Shown here piece by piece: positions 10,154-18,853 of a DNA stretch of 64,000 bases (within the stretch, counting starts at the first letter, position 1; every line of letters starts with the position of its first letter). The notes under the pieces were generated by a model, which was not told the DNA's origin, did not search any database, and saw only the letters and a program-made list of their open reading frames with translations. Location: positions 2,940,501 to 3,004,500 of the forward strand of contig NZ_BCQA01000001.1 in NCBI RefSeq assembly GCF_001748145.1, read 5' to 3'. The translations under genes and the position numbers were made by a program. Source of the stretch: Bosea sp. BIWAKO-01. Its GTDB lineage: Bacteria > Pseudomonadota > Alphaproteobacteria > Rhizobiales > Beijerinckiaceae.

Positions 10154-11113
10154 ATGCGCATTCTCATGACGGGGGCATCGGGCTTCGTTGCGGCCTATGC
10201 GGCACAAGCTCTCCGCGACAGGATGCGAGATGTCGTCCTTGTGGCCGCGACGCGCGAAGGCGAGCCGCTTCGCGGTTTCGATGAGACCATCGCTTTCGAC
10301 GTCGCCGACGGGGGCGCAGCACGGGTGGCGATTGAGATGGTCCAGCCGACCCACGTCCTGCATCTGGCCGGCATTGCAGCGCCGCCCGCGGCCAATGCCC
10401 AGCCGGAGCTTGCATGGCAGGTCAACACGCTTGGCACGCTCGCCCTCGGCCGCGCCATTCTGGCAACGAAGCCGGACACGATCCTTCTCAACGGAGGCTC
10501 CGGTGTGGCCTATGGCGATTCCGCCAACCGCGTCGAACGCATCGACGAGGAGACGGCCTTCGCGCCGGGCGACGACTATGGGGCGACCAAGGCCGCAGCT
10601 GATCTTGGACTCGCAGTGCTCGCCAAGCGCGGGCTCAAGGTCATTCGTCTGCGCCCCTTCAACCACACCGGCCCTGGCCAGAGCCAAGACTACGCGATCC
10701 CGGCCTTTGCCGCACAGATCGCGGCCATCGAGCGCCGTGAGCGCGAAGCGGTCGTCAAGGTCGGGAATCTTGAGGCCGAGCGAGACATCGCCGATGTCGG
10801 TGATGTTGCCGATGGCTATGCTCTGGTCGCCTTAGCGGCATCGAACGGGCGCCTGCAATGGGGACGAGCCTACAATCTGTGCACGGGCCGCGGCGTGCGC
10901 ATTAGGTCCGTGCTCGAGCTTCTGTTGTCCATGTCCTCTGCTCGCATTGCGGTCCAGCAGGACCCGAGCAGGATGCGGCCTTCGGATCTGCCTCGAATGG
11001 TGGGCGATCCCATGCGTGCTGAAACGGAGCTCGGATGGCGGGCGTCGACGCCGCTGGAATCGACGCTAGCCAGAACGCTCGATCATTGGCGCGAGCGGGC
11101 AACTTCGGCCTGA
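10154..11113 (+). CDS. rmd: GDP-6-deoxy-D-mannose (GDP-4-keto-6-deoxymannose) reductase
   Basis: An extended SDR of 319 residues. The nucleotide-binding motif is MTGASGFVAAY, GGSGVAYGDS carries the catalytic serine, and YGATKAAAD the tyrosine-lysine pair. RLRPFNHTGPGQ is a signature of the RMD group that reduces GDP-4-keto-6-deoxy-D-mannose to GDP-D-rhamnose, distinct from the fucose synthases (WcaG), which epimerise as well. The location immediately behind gmd supports that specificity. The start ATG at 10154 begins directly with the conserved strand. The product would feed the glycosyltransferases of this locus. Confidence 0.85.
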   Translation: MRILMTGASGFVAAYAAQALRDRMRDVVLVAATREGEPLRGFDETIAFDVADGGAARVAIEMVQPTHVLHLAGIAAPPAANAQPELAWQVNTLGTLALGRAILATKPDTILLNGGSGVAYGDSANRVERIDEETAFAPGDDYGATKAAADLGLAVLAKRGLKVIRLRPFNHTGPGQSQDYAIPAFAAQIAAIERREREAVVKVGNLEAERDIADVGDVADGYALVALAASNGRLQWGRAYNLCTGRGVRIRSVLELLLSMSSARIAVQQDPSRMRPSDLPRMVGDPMRAETELGWRASTPLESTLARTLDHWRERATSA

Positions 11114-11241
11114 CCTCGTAGGCTGCGCGAGGCGGTTGGCACTATCGCGAGATAGGGCGTAGGCCTCGTCGATGATCTGGGCTTTCGACGAGGAGACCCA
11201 ACGATTCTTCCCAGCAAGTCGCCGAGGCGGCGACGCTGGGG

Positions 11242-12789
11242 ATGGCAGCAAATAGTGAAGCCGCTAAACAGACTTTCTGCCCGACGAAAATGGAGTTCCT
11301 GACCTCAGCTATGCCAAGCAGCCCGAATCCGAGCAGGCCCGGCTTCTGGGCACGCCTCGCCGAGCAGGTCGTCTACCGCTCTGCCGAGATCGTCGAGCGA
11401 CGTGAGGGACAGTGCTTTATTCCTGCGCATCCGCGCCCGCGGGAGAGGGAGCAGAATATCCTCCAGATCGTTCTGGGCGCCCGCCATAACCTGATCGGCA
11501 ACTGGCTGGAGGATCACTATCGCAGTGGTGTCGAGAGCTTCCGCGTCCTGCGCCGCCAAATTGTTTTTGTGAACACACCCGAGCTCGTCAAGCACGTGCT
11601 CGTTACGCGGCATCAGAACTACGAACGCAAGAGTCCGCAGATGCGCCGGGCGCTCGAAGCTCTGCTGGGCGATGGCCTGTTTATCAGCGACGGCGAGATC
11701 TGGAAGCGCAGACGACCGCTCGTCGCCGATATCGTCCACAAGCGACGGCTGCCCGAGTTCGGGCGGACGATGGAGGCCGCTGCGCTTGCTCTGGCGGAGG
11801 AATGGGCGCAACTGCCGGAGGGCACCGAGGTCGAGCTAACGACGGACATGGCGCAGCTAACGGCCGCGATCATTTCTCGCGCCGTCTTCGGCAATAAGCT
11901 CGGGCGCGAGGCGGCGGAGCGCGTCGTCAACGGCTTCAGCGCCTATCAGCGCGCGACCGATTCCTTCAATCTCGGCTATTTCCTCGGCGCGGACGAGGGC
12001 TGGCCGGCGTTCGGGGGGGCGGCGCGCCGGCGCGCCGTCGAGATGGTCCACAAGGTTATCGAGGACGTGATCGAAGCGCATCTGGCCGGTGGAGGAGATG
12101 CCGGATCGATGGTCGATCTGCTGATCCGCCGCAACCAGCGTTCGGAAGGCGCTGAACTCGATGTCGGCGCGCTACGCAACGAAGCCGCTACCATTTTCAT
12201 GGCCGGGCATGAGACGACTGCGGTGACGTTGACCTGGGCTTGGTATCTCCTTGCGAACGCTCCCTGGGTACGCCAGGCTGTCCATGACGAGATCGAGGCG
12301 GTGTGCGGTGACCGGAGCCCGGTTCTCGACGATGTTTCGCGACTGCGCTGGTGCAAGGCCGTGATCCAGGAAACGTTGCGCCTCTATCCCCCGGTCCCGC
12401 TCCTTCCGCGCCAGGCGCGCGCAGCCGACAGGATCGGTAACATTGAGGTGGAGAAATCGGCGCTGATAATGATCGCGCCGTGGCTCCTGCATCGCGCGAC
12501 GGACCTTTGGGACCGGCCCAACCATTTCCTGCCAGAGCGCTTCCTCGATGGCACGCGGATCAATCCTTTCGCCTATATCCCGTTTTCTGTCGGTCCGCGG
12601 ATTTGCGCCGGACTGAATTTCGGCCTCGACGAGGCCATCCTCTGTCTCGCGGTTTTGGCGCAGCGATTCGAGGTCGTTCCGCGTCCGGATTATCGCGTCG
12701 AGCCGATTTGTCGGCTAACGCTACGGCCTAGCGGTGGCCTGCCGGCGACGATCGTGCCGAGGCGTCGATCAGCCACGCGTCAACGCTGA
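11242..12789 (+). CDS. Cytochrome P450 (fatty-acid-hydroxylase-like)
   Basis: A 515-residue soluble P450. The I-helix oxygen-activation motif is AGHETTA, the K-helix E-x-x-R lies in ETLRLYPPVP, and the haem-binding loop is FSVGPRICAG with the thiolate cysteine near residue 455. The E/R/R region and LYPPVPLL resemble CYP102/CYP4-like enzymes that act on acyl chains; substrate preference is inferred. Starts at 11242, 11290 and 11311 are all possible in frame, and conserved sequence begins at PGFWARLAEQ. No redox partner gene is adjacent. It heads the lipid gene set (acyltransferase, SDR, FAAL, ACP), so hydroxylation of an ACP- or AMP-activated fatty acid is a reasonable guess. Confidence 0.88.
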   Translation: MAANSEAAKQTFCPTKMEFLTSAMPSSPNPSRPGFWARLAEQVVYRSAEIVERREGQCFIPAHPRPREREQNILQIVLGARHNLIGNWLEDHYRSGVESFRVLRRQIVFVNTPELVKHVLVTRHQNYERKSPQMRRALEALLGDGLFISDGEIWKRRRPLVADIVHKRRLPEFGRTMEAAALALAEEWAQLPEGTEVELTTDMAQLTAAIISRAVFGNKLGREAAERVVNGFSAYQRATDSFNLGYFLGADEGWPAFGGAARRRAVEMVHKVIEDVIEAHLAGGGDAGSMVDLLIRRNQRSEGAELDVGALRNEAATIFMAGHETTAVTLTWAWYLLANAPWVRQAVHDEIEAVCGDRSPVLDDVSRLRWCKAVIQETLRLYPPVPLLPRQARAADRIGNIEVEKSALIMIAPWLLHRATDLWDRPNHFLPERFLDGTRINPFAYIPFSVGPRICAGLNFGLDEAILCLAVLAQRFEVVPRPDYRVEPICRLTLRPSGGLPATIVPRRRSATRQR

Positions 12790-12806
12790 CAAACAGGGCG
12801 AGCAAC

Positions 12807-13649
12807 TTGCATCGCATTCTCTATCGGCTGTTCCGTCATCTGCCGGTGGCTTGGGTGTCCCTTACTGGCAGCTTGGTCGTACGAGCCAATGTCCGACTTA
12901 ACCGGCCCGAGATCCGCGCGAACGCTTGCCGGAACTTGCTGCAGCATGTTCCCGGCATCTCCGATCGCGAGATCGATCGCACCCTCTCTAGCTTCCTCGA
13001 CAACGTCGGGAGAATGATGGCCGAGTTTGCGGTCCTTCCACGGCTCGTTCCGGAAGGTCGAGTGGAATTGAGTGGGGTCGAACGGGCGGTTGAGCGTGTC
13101 GGACAAGTCCCGACATTGGCGCTCGCCCTGCACACGGGAAACTGGGAAGTCTTCAGCCCAGTGATGCGGTCGCTCGGAATCCCGGTCGCGAGCTTCTATG
13201 AACCGCCGGAGGATATCGTCCAGCGCGAGATCGCTGAGACCGTCCGACGCCAGTTTGACACGAAATTGCTCTCACCGGACCGACGCGGCATCCGCGATAG
13301 CCTCGCCATCCTGAAGCAGAATGGTGTGGTTGCGATCTTCGCCGACGAGGCGCGCGGCGGGCGGACGATGGCCCCACTGTTCGGGCGCCCGCCGCACGGC
13401 GAGGGCAATCTGGCGATCGCTGCGCGCCTTGCGCGCCATACTGGCGCCCAGCTCGTCGTCATCCATTGCGAACGTCTTCCCGGGGTCCGGTTTCGGCTCC
13501 ATTTCGGCGAGCCTTTCATTCTGCCCGCGGGCGAACATAATCTGTTTGACGATGTTTCGTTGCTCAATGCGGCAATCGAGCCGATCATTCTCAAGCACCT
13601 CAATCGCTGGTACTACCTCGACGATTCAATCGCGCCGCTCGATGGTTAG
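12807..13649 (+). CDS. LpxL/HtrB-like lysophospholipid/lipid A acyltransferase
   Basis: A 280-residue protein of the Lip_A_acyltrans family, which transfers an acyl chain from acyl-ACP to a lipid acceptor at the inner membrane. The catalytic block is ALHTGNWEVF (family H-x-x-N-W-E), followed by VVAIFADEARGG (family D.R.G block) and PLFGRPPHGEGNLAIAARLARHTGA, split here from its neighbours only for length. No strong membrane anchor is seen beyond a mildly hydrophobic N-terminus. The start is the TTG at 12807; no ATG fits. Only 17 bases separate it from the P450 stop, so they are probably co-transcribed. It may use the ACP encoded 5 kb downstream rather than the housekeeping ACP. Confidence 0.82.
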   Translation: MHRILYRLFRHLPVAWVSLTGSLVVRANVRLNRPEIRANACRNLLQHVPGISDREIDRTLSSFLDNVGRMMAEFAVLPRLVPEGRVELSGVERAVERVGQVPTLALALHTGNWEVFSPVMRSLGIPVASFYEPPEDIVQREIAETVRRQFDTKLLSPDRRGIRDSLAILKQNGVVAIFADEARGGRTMAPLFGRPPHGEGNLAIAARLARHTGAQLVVIHCERLPGVRFRLHFGEPFILPAGEHNLFDDVSLLNAAIEPIILKHLNRWYYLDDSIAPLDG

Positions 13650-13669
13650 GCGGTCGACCGAGGACGGGA

Positions 13670-14509
13670 GTGGCGGTGCAGCAGACGCAGCGGCCGGTGG
13701 CCGTGATCTCCGGCGGATCAAGCGGGATCGGCTTGGCATGTGCCCGGCGATTGCGCCAACGCGGATACCAGCTCGTTCTGCTGGCTCGCGACGAAACCAA
13801 GCTTCGGTCGGCGCAAAGGAGCCTGGACGATGGATCGTTCCCCCTGGCTGAAATCCACTCGCTGGACGTGGCGGACGCGGACGCCTGCGCGGCGCTAGTC
13901 GCCGCAATCCATGAGCGTCACGGCCGGATCGACTGGCTGATCACCTCTGCCGGCATCGTCGAGCCCGGCCTGTTCCTCGACCTGGACCTCGCGGCGCACC
14001 GCGCGCAGATGGAAACGAACTACTTCGGAACGCTGCATCTCCTGCGCGCCGTCGCGCCGATCATGAGGACGGCCGGGGGCGGGCGGCTCACCTTGATCGC
14101 GAGCGCTGCAGCCTTCACCGGCATCGCCGGCTATTCGGGCTATGGTCCGAGCAAATTCGCGGTCCGGGCTCTGGCAGAGACGCTCTTCAGCGAACTGGCT
14201 CCTTTCGGTATCGCGATGAGTGTCGCCTTTCCACCCGACACCGATACCCCGCAGCTCGCATACGAGAATCGCAGTCGTCCGGTGGCGACACGGCTGATCG
14301 CGCAGGGCGGTGGCATACTTTCCGCCGACCAAGTAGCAGAGTCGATGATCAGGCAGGCGGAGGCCGGTCGCTTTGTGCTTGCGCCAACGAAACTGATCGC
14401 GCTCTTCGGACTGTTTCACAGCCTCTACGCTCCGTTCTTTCTCCGGCGTCAGCGTCGGATTCTGGGTCGAGTCGAGGCCGGGAACCCGCCGACGCCAGAG
14501 GAACGGTGA
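13670..14509 (+). CDS. Short-chain reductase closely resembling 3-ketodihydrosphingosine reductase (KDSR)
   Basis: A 279-residue classical SDR: cofactor loop SGGSSGIG at ~14-21, catalytic S145, Y158 and K162 (YGPSK). After the active site, AFPPDTDTPQLAYENRSRP and the following TRLI are almost the phrase seen in human KDSR/FVT1 and yeast Tsc10 (PPDTDTP...EEN...KP...T..I). A hydrophobic segment near the C-terminus (LFHSLYAPFFLRRQ) also fits the membrane-bound KDSR layout. Starts at GTG 13670, 20 bases after the acyltransferase. KDSR reduces 3-ketosphinganine; no serine palmitoyltransferase gene is in the window, so the true substrate may be another beta-keto lipid. Specificity is inferred from similarity by eye. 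Confidence 0.8.
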   Translation: MAVQQTQRPVAVISGGSSGIGLACARRLRQRGYQLVLLARDETKLRSAQRSLDDGSFPLAEIHSLDVADADACAALVAAIHERHGRIDWLITSAGIVEPGLFLDLDLAAHRAQMETNYFGTLHLLRAVAPIMRTAGGGRLTLIASAAAFTGIAGYSGYGPSKFAVRALAETLFSELAPFGIAMSVAFPPDTDTPQLAYENRSRPVATRLIAQGGGILSADQVAESMIRQAEAGRFVLAPTKLIALFGLFHSLYAPFFLRRQRRILGRVEAGNPPTPEER

Positions 14510-14569
14510 GCACCTGCGGGTGGGGCGTGCGCCCGGCGGCTCCGAACTGCGGCTGAGGTCGCTGGCGAG

Positions 14570-16312
14570 CTAACCGTAATAGGCGATGTATTTCCGGAAG
14601 TACTCGTCCCAGGTGACCGTCCTGCCGCGATAGCGGTAGCGGGTCGAGGCATCGGCCCAGGTCACGGCCAGCTTCTCCGCGACGATCGGATGAACGGGGA
14701 CCTGCAGGTCCCGCAGCGTGTCGAGGCGCAGCGTCGACCAATAGGTGCAGCGCGTCCCGAGTTCACGCTCCAGATAAGCCAGAAGCATGTTCAAAAGCCT
14801 GCCGTTGGGGTGGGCGGTCGTGTGAAAGAGCCGGCGTTTGCGGAAGTTCTCGAGGACGAAGGCGCCTAAGCCGATGTCGAATCTCTTGTCCATGGCGAGC
14901 AGGCGCCTTTCTTCGAACCCATGCAGCCGAGTCGGATCGATGATCCCGCTGATCGCGAGCGTGCGATAGACGCGAAATCGCTCTTCGTGATCGGGAATGT
15001 CCCGTCGTAGCCTCGCCAACAAGCCGTCGAAATAGGTGAACTCGAAATTCGGATAGTCCTTGGCGGCCGCCAGTCTGTCGTCGGGGCCGTTGAATGCGTC
15101 GAAAGGCCAGAGCGAGGCGAAACGCACGCAGGGATAGCGCAGGATTTGAGCCTGAGGCGGCACATAGTCGCGAAGCGGATATTGCTCCCATTCCTTGATG
15201 TCCTGGATCAGGAGAACATCAGTGGATTCGAGGTCGCGCCGGCTCTGCTCCAGAAGATTTGGCGGCAGCTCGAGCCCATGATGGCGGATCCGGAACCGCT
15301 TGGAAAAGCCGCGATGCGTCCCGAGGCAACGGGCCAGGATCTGCGCCTGACAGTTGCCGAGAATGAGGAGGTTCTTGCGCGCCGAAGCAGGCGCGACCAC
15401 CTGCCGTGCAGGGAGAGAAACGCCCTGGACGGCCGAACCCGGGACCCGGACGACGCGCAGATCGTCGAGCGCCAGCCGCGCAGTGCCGAACTGGCGCATT
15501 TCGATGCGCAGGCGGGACGGCATTCCGGCTTCGTAGCCCAGATCGGGGGGGATAGCGAACGGGATGGACTGTTTGCCACTTTCGAGGTCGCGGCCGAGGA
15601 ATCGCTTCTCGACGATGATCCTTTTCTCATGGTCGGTGAGCCGTAGCTCAAGGGCCGGACTCGCAGGGCGCTTCAACCTCGCCACTCTGAAATCGAGGTC
15701 GAGGTTGAAGCGGCCGGCCGGCAGACAGAACTGCGTCCAGGGCGGCCCGAATGTCAGCCTTCCGATCGAAAGGGGCGAGATCGCCAGACTGCCCGGCAAG
15801 GGGAATAGCCGGCAGCGGCCGAGCAGGCGCCAACTCATCTCGCCGGGACAAGGCGGCTCGTCCGCGCCGGTTTCAGCCAGGGAGAGCTTCGTCACACGGA
15901 ATGGACAGGTTCCGAACGCGGTGAAGCGAAACTCGAACGGTGCGTCATTACCCGATTCGATGCTGATCGCTTCGGGGACCTCGAACAACATGCGCTGTTC
16001 GCCGGCTCGCAGTTCAGCAGGCGTGAAGTCGCTCCAGGCCTGCAAGATGCGGTTCTGGGCGATCACTTCGACACCCAGAACCGGATGTCGCCCGAGCAAT
16101 GCCCGGCCGGGCTGCACCATGAACGTCAGGCAGTAGCGTCCCCGCGGCAGCCGCAGAAAGGGACCGTACATCATGCTGCGGAAGGGCGGGAACAGCGAAT
16201 AGCCGACAGTTCCGTCGTCGTTGCGCCGGCCAGGCGTCTGCACTTCCATGAGGGGCAGAAGATCCCGCTCCCTGAAGGCAATCGATGTCGAGGGGGCCGT
16301 CACGCTTTTCAC
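14570..16312 (-). CDS. WcbI-like polysaccharide biosynthesis protein with N-terminal beta-rich region
   Basis: The C-terminal ~250 residues, beginning at NLLILGNCQAQILARCL, match the WcbI family of capsule biosynthesis proteins (putative acyl/acetyltransferases first seen in Burkholderia capsule loci). The GNCQ motif sits where SGNH-type enzymes carry their nucleophile block. Upstream are about 300 residues with beta-sandwich-like character. The frame stays open to 16519, but the first ~70 residues look non-coding and would overlap the divergent FAAL gene; I place the start near the GTG codons at 16303-16312 (ATG 16249 is an alternative). It lies opposite and between the SDR and FAAL genes. 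Confidence 0.72.
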   Translation of the reverse strand: MKSVTAPSTSIAFRERDLLPLMEVQTPGRRNDDGTVGYSLFPPFRSMMYGPFLRLPRGRYCLTFMVQPGRALLGRHPVLGVEVIAQNRILQAWSDFTPAELRAGEQRMLFEVPEAISIESGNDAPFEFRFTAFGTCPFRVTKLSLAETGADEPPCPGEMSWRLLGRCRLFPLPGSLAISPLSIGRLTFGPPWTQFCLPAGRFNLDLDFRVARLKRPASPALELRLTDHEKRIIVEKRFLGRDLESGKQSIPFAIPPDLGYEAGMPSRLRIEMRQFGTARLALDDLRVVRVPGSAVQGVSLPARQVVAPASARKNLLILGNCQAQILARCLGTHRGFSKRFRIRHHGLELPPNLLEQSRRDLESTDVLLIQDIKEWEQYPLRDYVPPQAQILRYPCVRFASLWPFDAFNGPDDRLAAAKDYPNFEFTYFDGLLARLRRDIPDHEERFRVYRTLAISGIIDPTRLHGFEERRLLAMDKRFDIGLGAFVLENFRKRRLFHTTAHPNGRLLNMLLAYLERELGTRCTYWSTLRLDTLRDLQVPVHPIVAEKLAVTWADASTRYRYRGRTVTWDEYFRKYIAYYG

Positions 16313-16517
16313 CCGCTCCGCTAAGGCCGTAACCGTGCGGTTCCAGACTGAGCCAGACGCCGCGCACGACAGCTGCCTTGTTCGCGCCGCGCTTGCAAGT
16401 CTTGTCCAAACGGAAGGCCATGTGTGAGAAGCGGCACGGAATTGACAGTCCCGGGATATTTGCCGAGACCTCTGAAGGCTCTGCCGGTGGCAGATGGAGT
16501 TGACGAGCTCGCGCGGC

Positions 16518-18251
16518 ATGAAACAGTATTGTTCACTACCGGAGATGCTGGCTCACCACGCCGCCACGCGAGCGCAGCAACCAGCTATCGTGCTGGCGTC
16601 GGACGCTCACGGCGTTGCGCCGGAACTGACATTCGAAGCTCTCCATCGCGAGGCGGCCGCGCTGGCCGGCCGATTGGCGCAGCGGGCCTTGCCCGGAGAG
16701 CGCGCCCTGCTGCTTTTTCCGACGGGGCTCGAATTCGTCGTCGCGTATTTCGCGTGCCTAATCGCCGGTATTGTTGCCGTTCCGCTGATGCCGCCCCGCA
16801 GGGCGGCGCGAGCCGATGCGAGCACGGCCATCATCGCCGACTGCTCGCCCCGTCTCGTCCTGACGCCGGTGGGCGGATGGGGCGGTCTGCAACCGGGTCT
16901 GTTGGCGCGTTTTGCCGAACTGGGAATCGCGCATGTTCCGGTCGCCCTCGGTGGCGCGGGCGTCGACCCGCTGCCGCGAGATCCGACGGGGCCCGATACG
17001 CTCGCCTTTCTCCAATACACGTCAGGGTCGACACGTTCGCCCCACGGCGTGATGGTGACGCATGGCAATCTCCTCGCCAACCTCGCCATGATGCAGCAAC
17101 GGCTCGGTACCAGCGCCGACACCTGCCATGTCAGTTGGGTGCCGCTCTACCACGACATGGGGCTGATCCTGAACCTGCTGCTGCCGCTCTACAGCGGCGC
17201 GACCAGCGTGCTGATGTCGCCGTCTGGCTTCATGCACAGGCCGCTCGGCTGGCTGCGCAGCATTTCCCGTTTCCGGGCGGAGGCGGCGACGGCGCCGAAC
17301 TTCGCTTACGACCTCTGCGTGGACCGGTTCCGTCCGGAGCATATGGAGGGCATCGATCTGCGTTGCTGGCGCCTGGCGATCAATGCTGCTGAACCGCTGC
17401 GCGCCGCCACCTTGAAGCGCTTCGCGGCGTGCTTCCAACCCTATGGCTTTCGGACTGAGAGCATGCACCCGGCTTATGGCCTGGCCGAGGCAACCCTCAT
17501 GGTCAGTTCGTCCGCGGCAGGTGAGGGGGCCGCGCTGCGCAGCATGAGCGCCGATGCCTTGCGGGCACGCGAGATCGCTCCGCCCTCGTCGGAAGAGGAC
17601 GCGGCACAGATGGTCTGCTGCGGCCCCGCGCTCGACGGCCTCGAGATCGCGATCGTCGATCCCGATACGAGGCGTCGCCTGCCGTCGACGAAGGCCGGCG
17701 AAATCTGGGTCCGCGGAGCCAGTGTCGCGGAGGGATACTGGGGCCGGTCGGCGGATAGCGAGCAAGTTTTCCGTGCGTCGATCGCGGGAGAGACCGGAGC
17801 CGCGGAAAGCTGGCTGCGAACCGGAGACCTCGGCTATCTGGATGGCGAGCGGCAACTTTTCGTTGTCGGCCGGCTGAAGGACGTGCTGATCATCCGGGGA
17901 GTTAACCATTATCCTCAGGATATCGAGGCGACAGCGACCGATGCACACCCCGCCTTGCGACGTGATCACGGAGCGGTCTTCACTGTCGCCGACGGAGCGG
18001 GGGGCGAGAGGGTCGTGCTGGTCCAGGAGGTCGAACGCACGCAGCGGCGCGCGCTGGACCGGCACGCGATAGAGGTCGCAATCCGCGCCGCCGTAATCGA
18101 GAGCCACGAGGTCTCGATCACGAGGATCGCGCTGATCAAGCCGGGCACCTTGCCGAAAACGACAAGCGGCAAAGTCCAGCGCTTCCGTGCGCGCCAGCTC
18201 TGGCTCGACGAGGCGCTCGAACTCCTCGAATCGCCTCTTTCCGTTTCCTGA
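16518..18251 (+). CDS. Fatty acyl-AMP ligase (FAAL)
   Basis: An adenylate-forming enzyme of about 577 residues. Core motif A3 is YTSGSTRSPHGV and the SWVPLYHDMGLI phrase is characteristic of FAALs and long-chain acyl-AMP ligases rather than CoA ligases; YGLAEATLMVS is core A5, LRTGDLGYLDG A7, and LPKTTSGKVQRFRAR A10 with the catalytic lysine. FAALs activate fatty acids as adenylates and load them onto an ACP. The ACP gene begins 22 bases downstream, which fits. The ATG at 16518 (MKQYCSLPEML) is preferred; the frame extends to 16494. Together with P450, SDR and acyltransferase this suggests a dedicated acyl chain made outside primary lipid metabolism. Confidence 0.9.
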   Translation: MKQYCSLPEMLAHHAATRAQQPAIVLASDAHGVAPELTFEALHREAAALAGRLAQRALPGERALLLFPTGLEFVVAYFACLIAGIVAVPLMPPRRAARADASTAIIADCSPRLVLTPVGGWGGLQPGLLARFAELGIAHVPVALGGAGVDPLPRDPTGPDTLAFLQYTSGSTRSPHGVMVTHGNLLANLAMMQQRLGTSADTCHVSWVPLYHDMGLILNLLLPLYSGATSVLMSPSGFMHRPLGWLRSISRFRAEAATAPNFAYDLCVDRFRPEHMEGIDLRCWRLAINAAEPLRAATLKRFAACFQPYGFRTESMHPAYGLAEATLMVSSSAAGEGAALRSMSADALRAREIAPPSSEEDAAQMVCCGPALDGLEIAIVDPDTRRRLPSTKAGEIWVRGASVAEGYWGRSADSEQVFRASIAGETGAAESWLRTGDLGYLDGERQLFVVGRLKDVLIIRGVNHYPQDIEATATDAHPALRRDHGAVFTVADGAGGERVVLVQEVERTQRRALDRHAIEVAIRAAVIESHEVSITRIALIKPGTLPKTTSGKVQRFRARQLWLDEALELLESPLSVS

Positions 18252-18273
18252 TCGCCGTTAACCCGGACCACCA

Positions 18274-18513
18274 ATGCCCACCTACGACGAAATTCTGGCG
18301 TTCTGCGTGAAGGAACTGTCCGCGATCCTCGGCATCGACGCGGACGGCATTGCAACATCGGCGGCGTTCACCGGCCTGGGGCTGGATTCCGCGATGGCGG
18401 TTCACCTCATCCTGGCGGTCGAGGAGAAACTTGGGATCGAACTCGACCCCGGCGTCGTCGACGAGTATCCGACCGTTGACAGCTTCTGCTCGTATTTGGC
18501 TCATTCTCTATGA
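18274..18513 (+). CDS. Stand-alone acyl carrier protein
   Basis: A 79-residue acidic protein with the four-helix ACP pattern. The phosphopantetheine attachment site is GLDSAMAVHL, with the serine near residue 37, and helix 2 and the loop after it read LGIELDPGVVDEYPTV, normal for a PP-binding domain. It differs from the housekeeping AcpP (no DSLD motif), as expected for a pathway-specific carrier. Starts at ATG 18274, 22 bases after the FAAL stop, and almost certainly forms one transcript with it. Likely holds the acyl group loaded by the FAAL while the P450, SDR or acyltransferase acts. Confidence 0.9.
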   Translation: MPTYDEILAFCVKELSAILGIDADGIATSAAFTGLGLDSAMAVHLILAVEEKLGIELDPGVVDEYPTVDSFCSYLAHSL

Positions 18514-18853
18514 GCGTTATGCTCAGGGGGCAGACCACTCTTAAGCCGGCAGAGATACGATCGACGATTGGCACCGGGATCGGGCTGCATCTCGGCCGAG
18601 CCTGAATCCGGCGGAGCCTGTGGTGATCACGTCTGTCATGCGACGCAGTCTTCGGGGGCAGACGTGGGGAGGACTATCAGTTCGATAAAGGTTTCGGGCT
18701 TGATCGTCATGGTTGGAAATACTCCCGCATTCCCGTCGCCGCCGCGCGCCTAGTTTCCATGTATTTTCCGCCGCGGGTCAGTCGAAAAGCATAGGCGAGC
18801 TCCTCGACTGACCAAATCAACCGCATCGTCAATCAGTGACCTCGGCTCCGTCG
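18514..18853. other. Gene-free stretch between the lipid cluster and the AAA+ cassette
   Basis: About 340 bases between the ACP stop and the convergent AAA+ gene. Several short frames exist but none has protein character. No strong terminator is visible. This is the approximate left edge of the accessory region. Confidence 0.35.

Noticed and set aside
17022..18107. 361-codon minus-strand frame over the FAAL gene
   Set aside because: Antisense to conserved adenylation motifs; no protein character.
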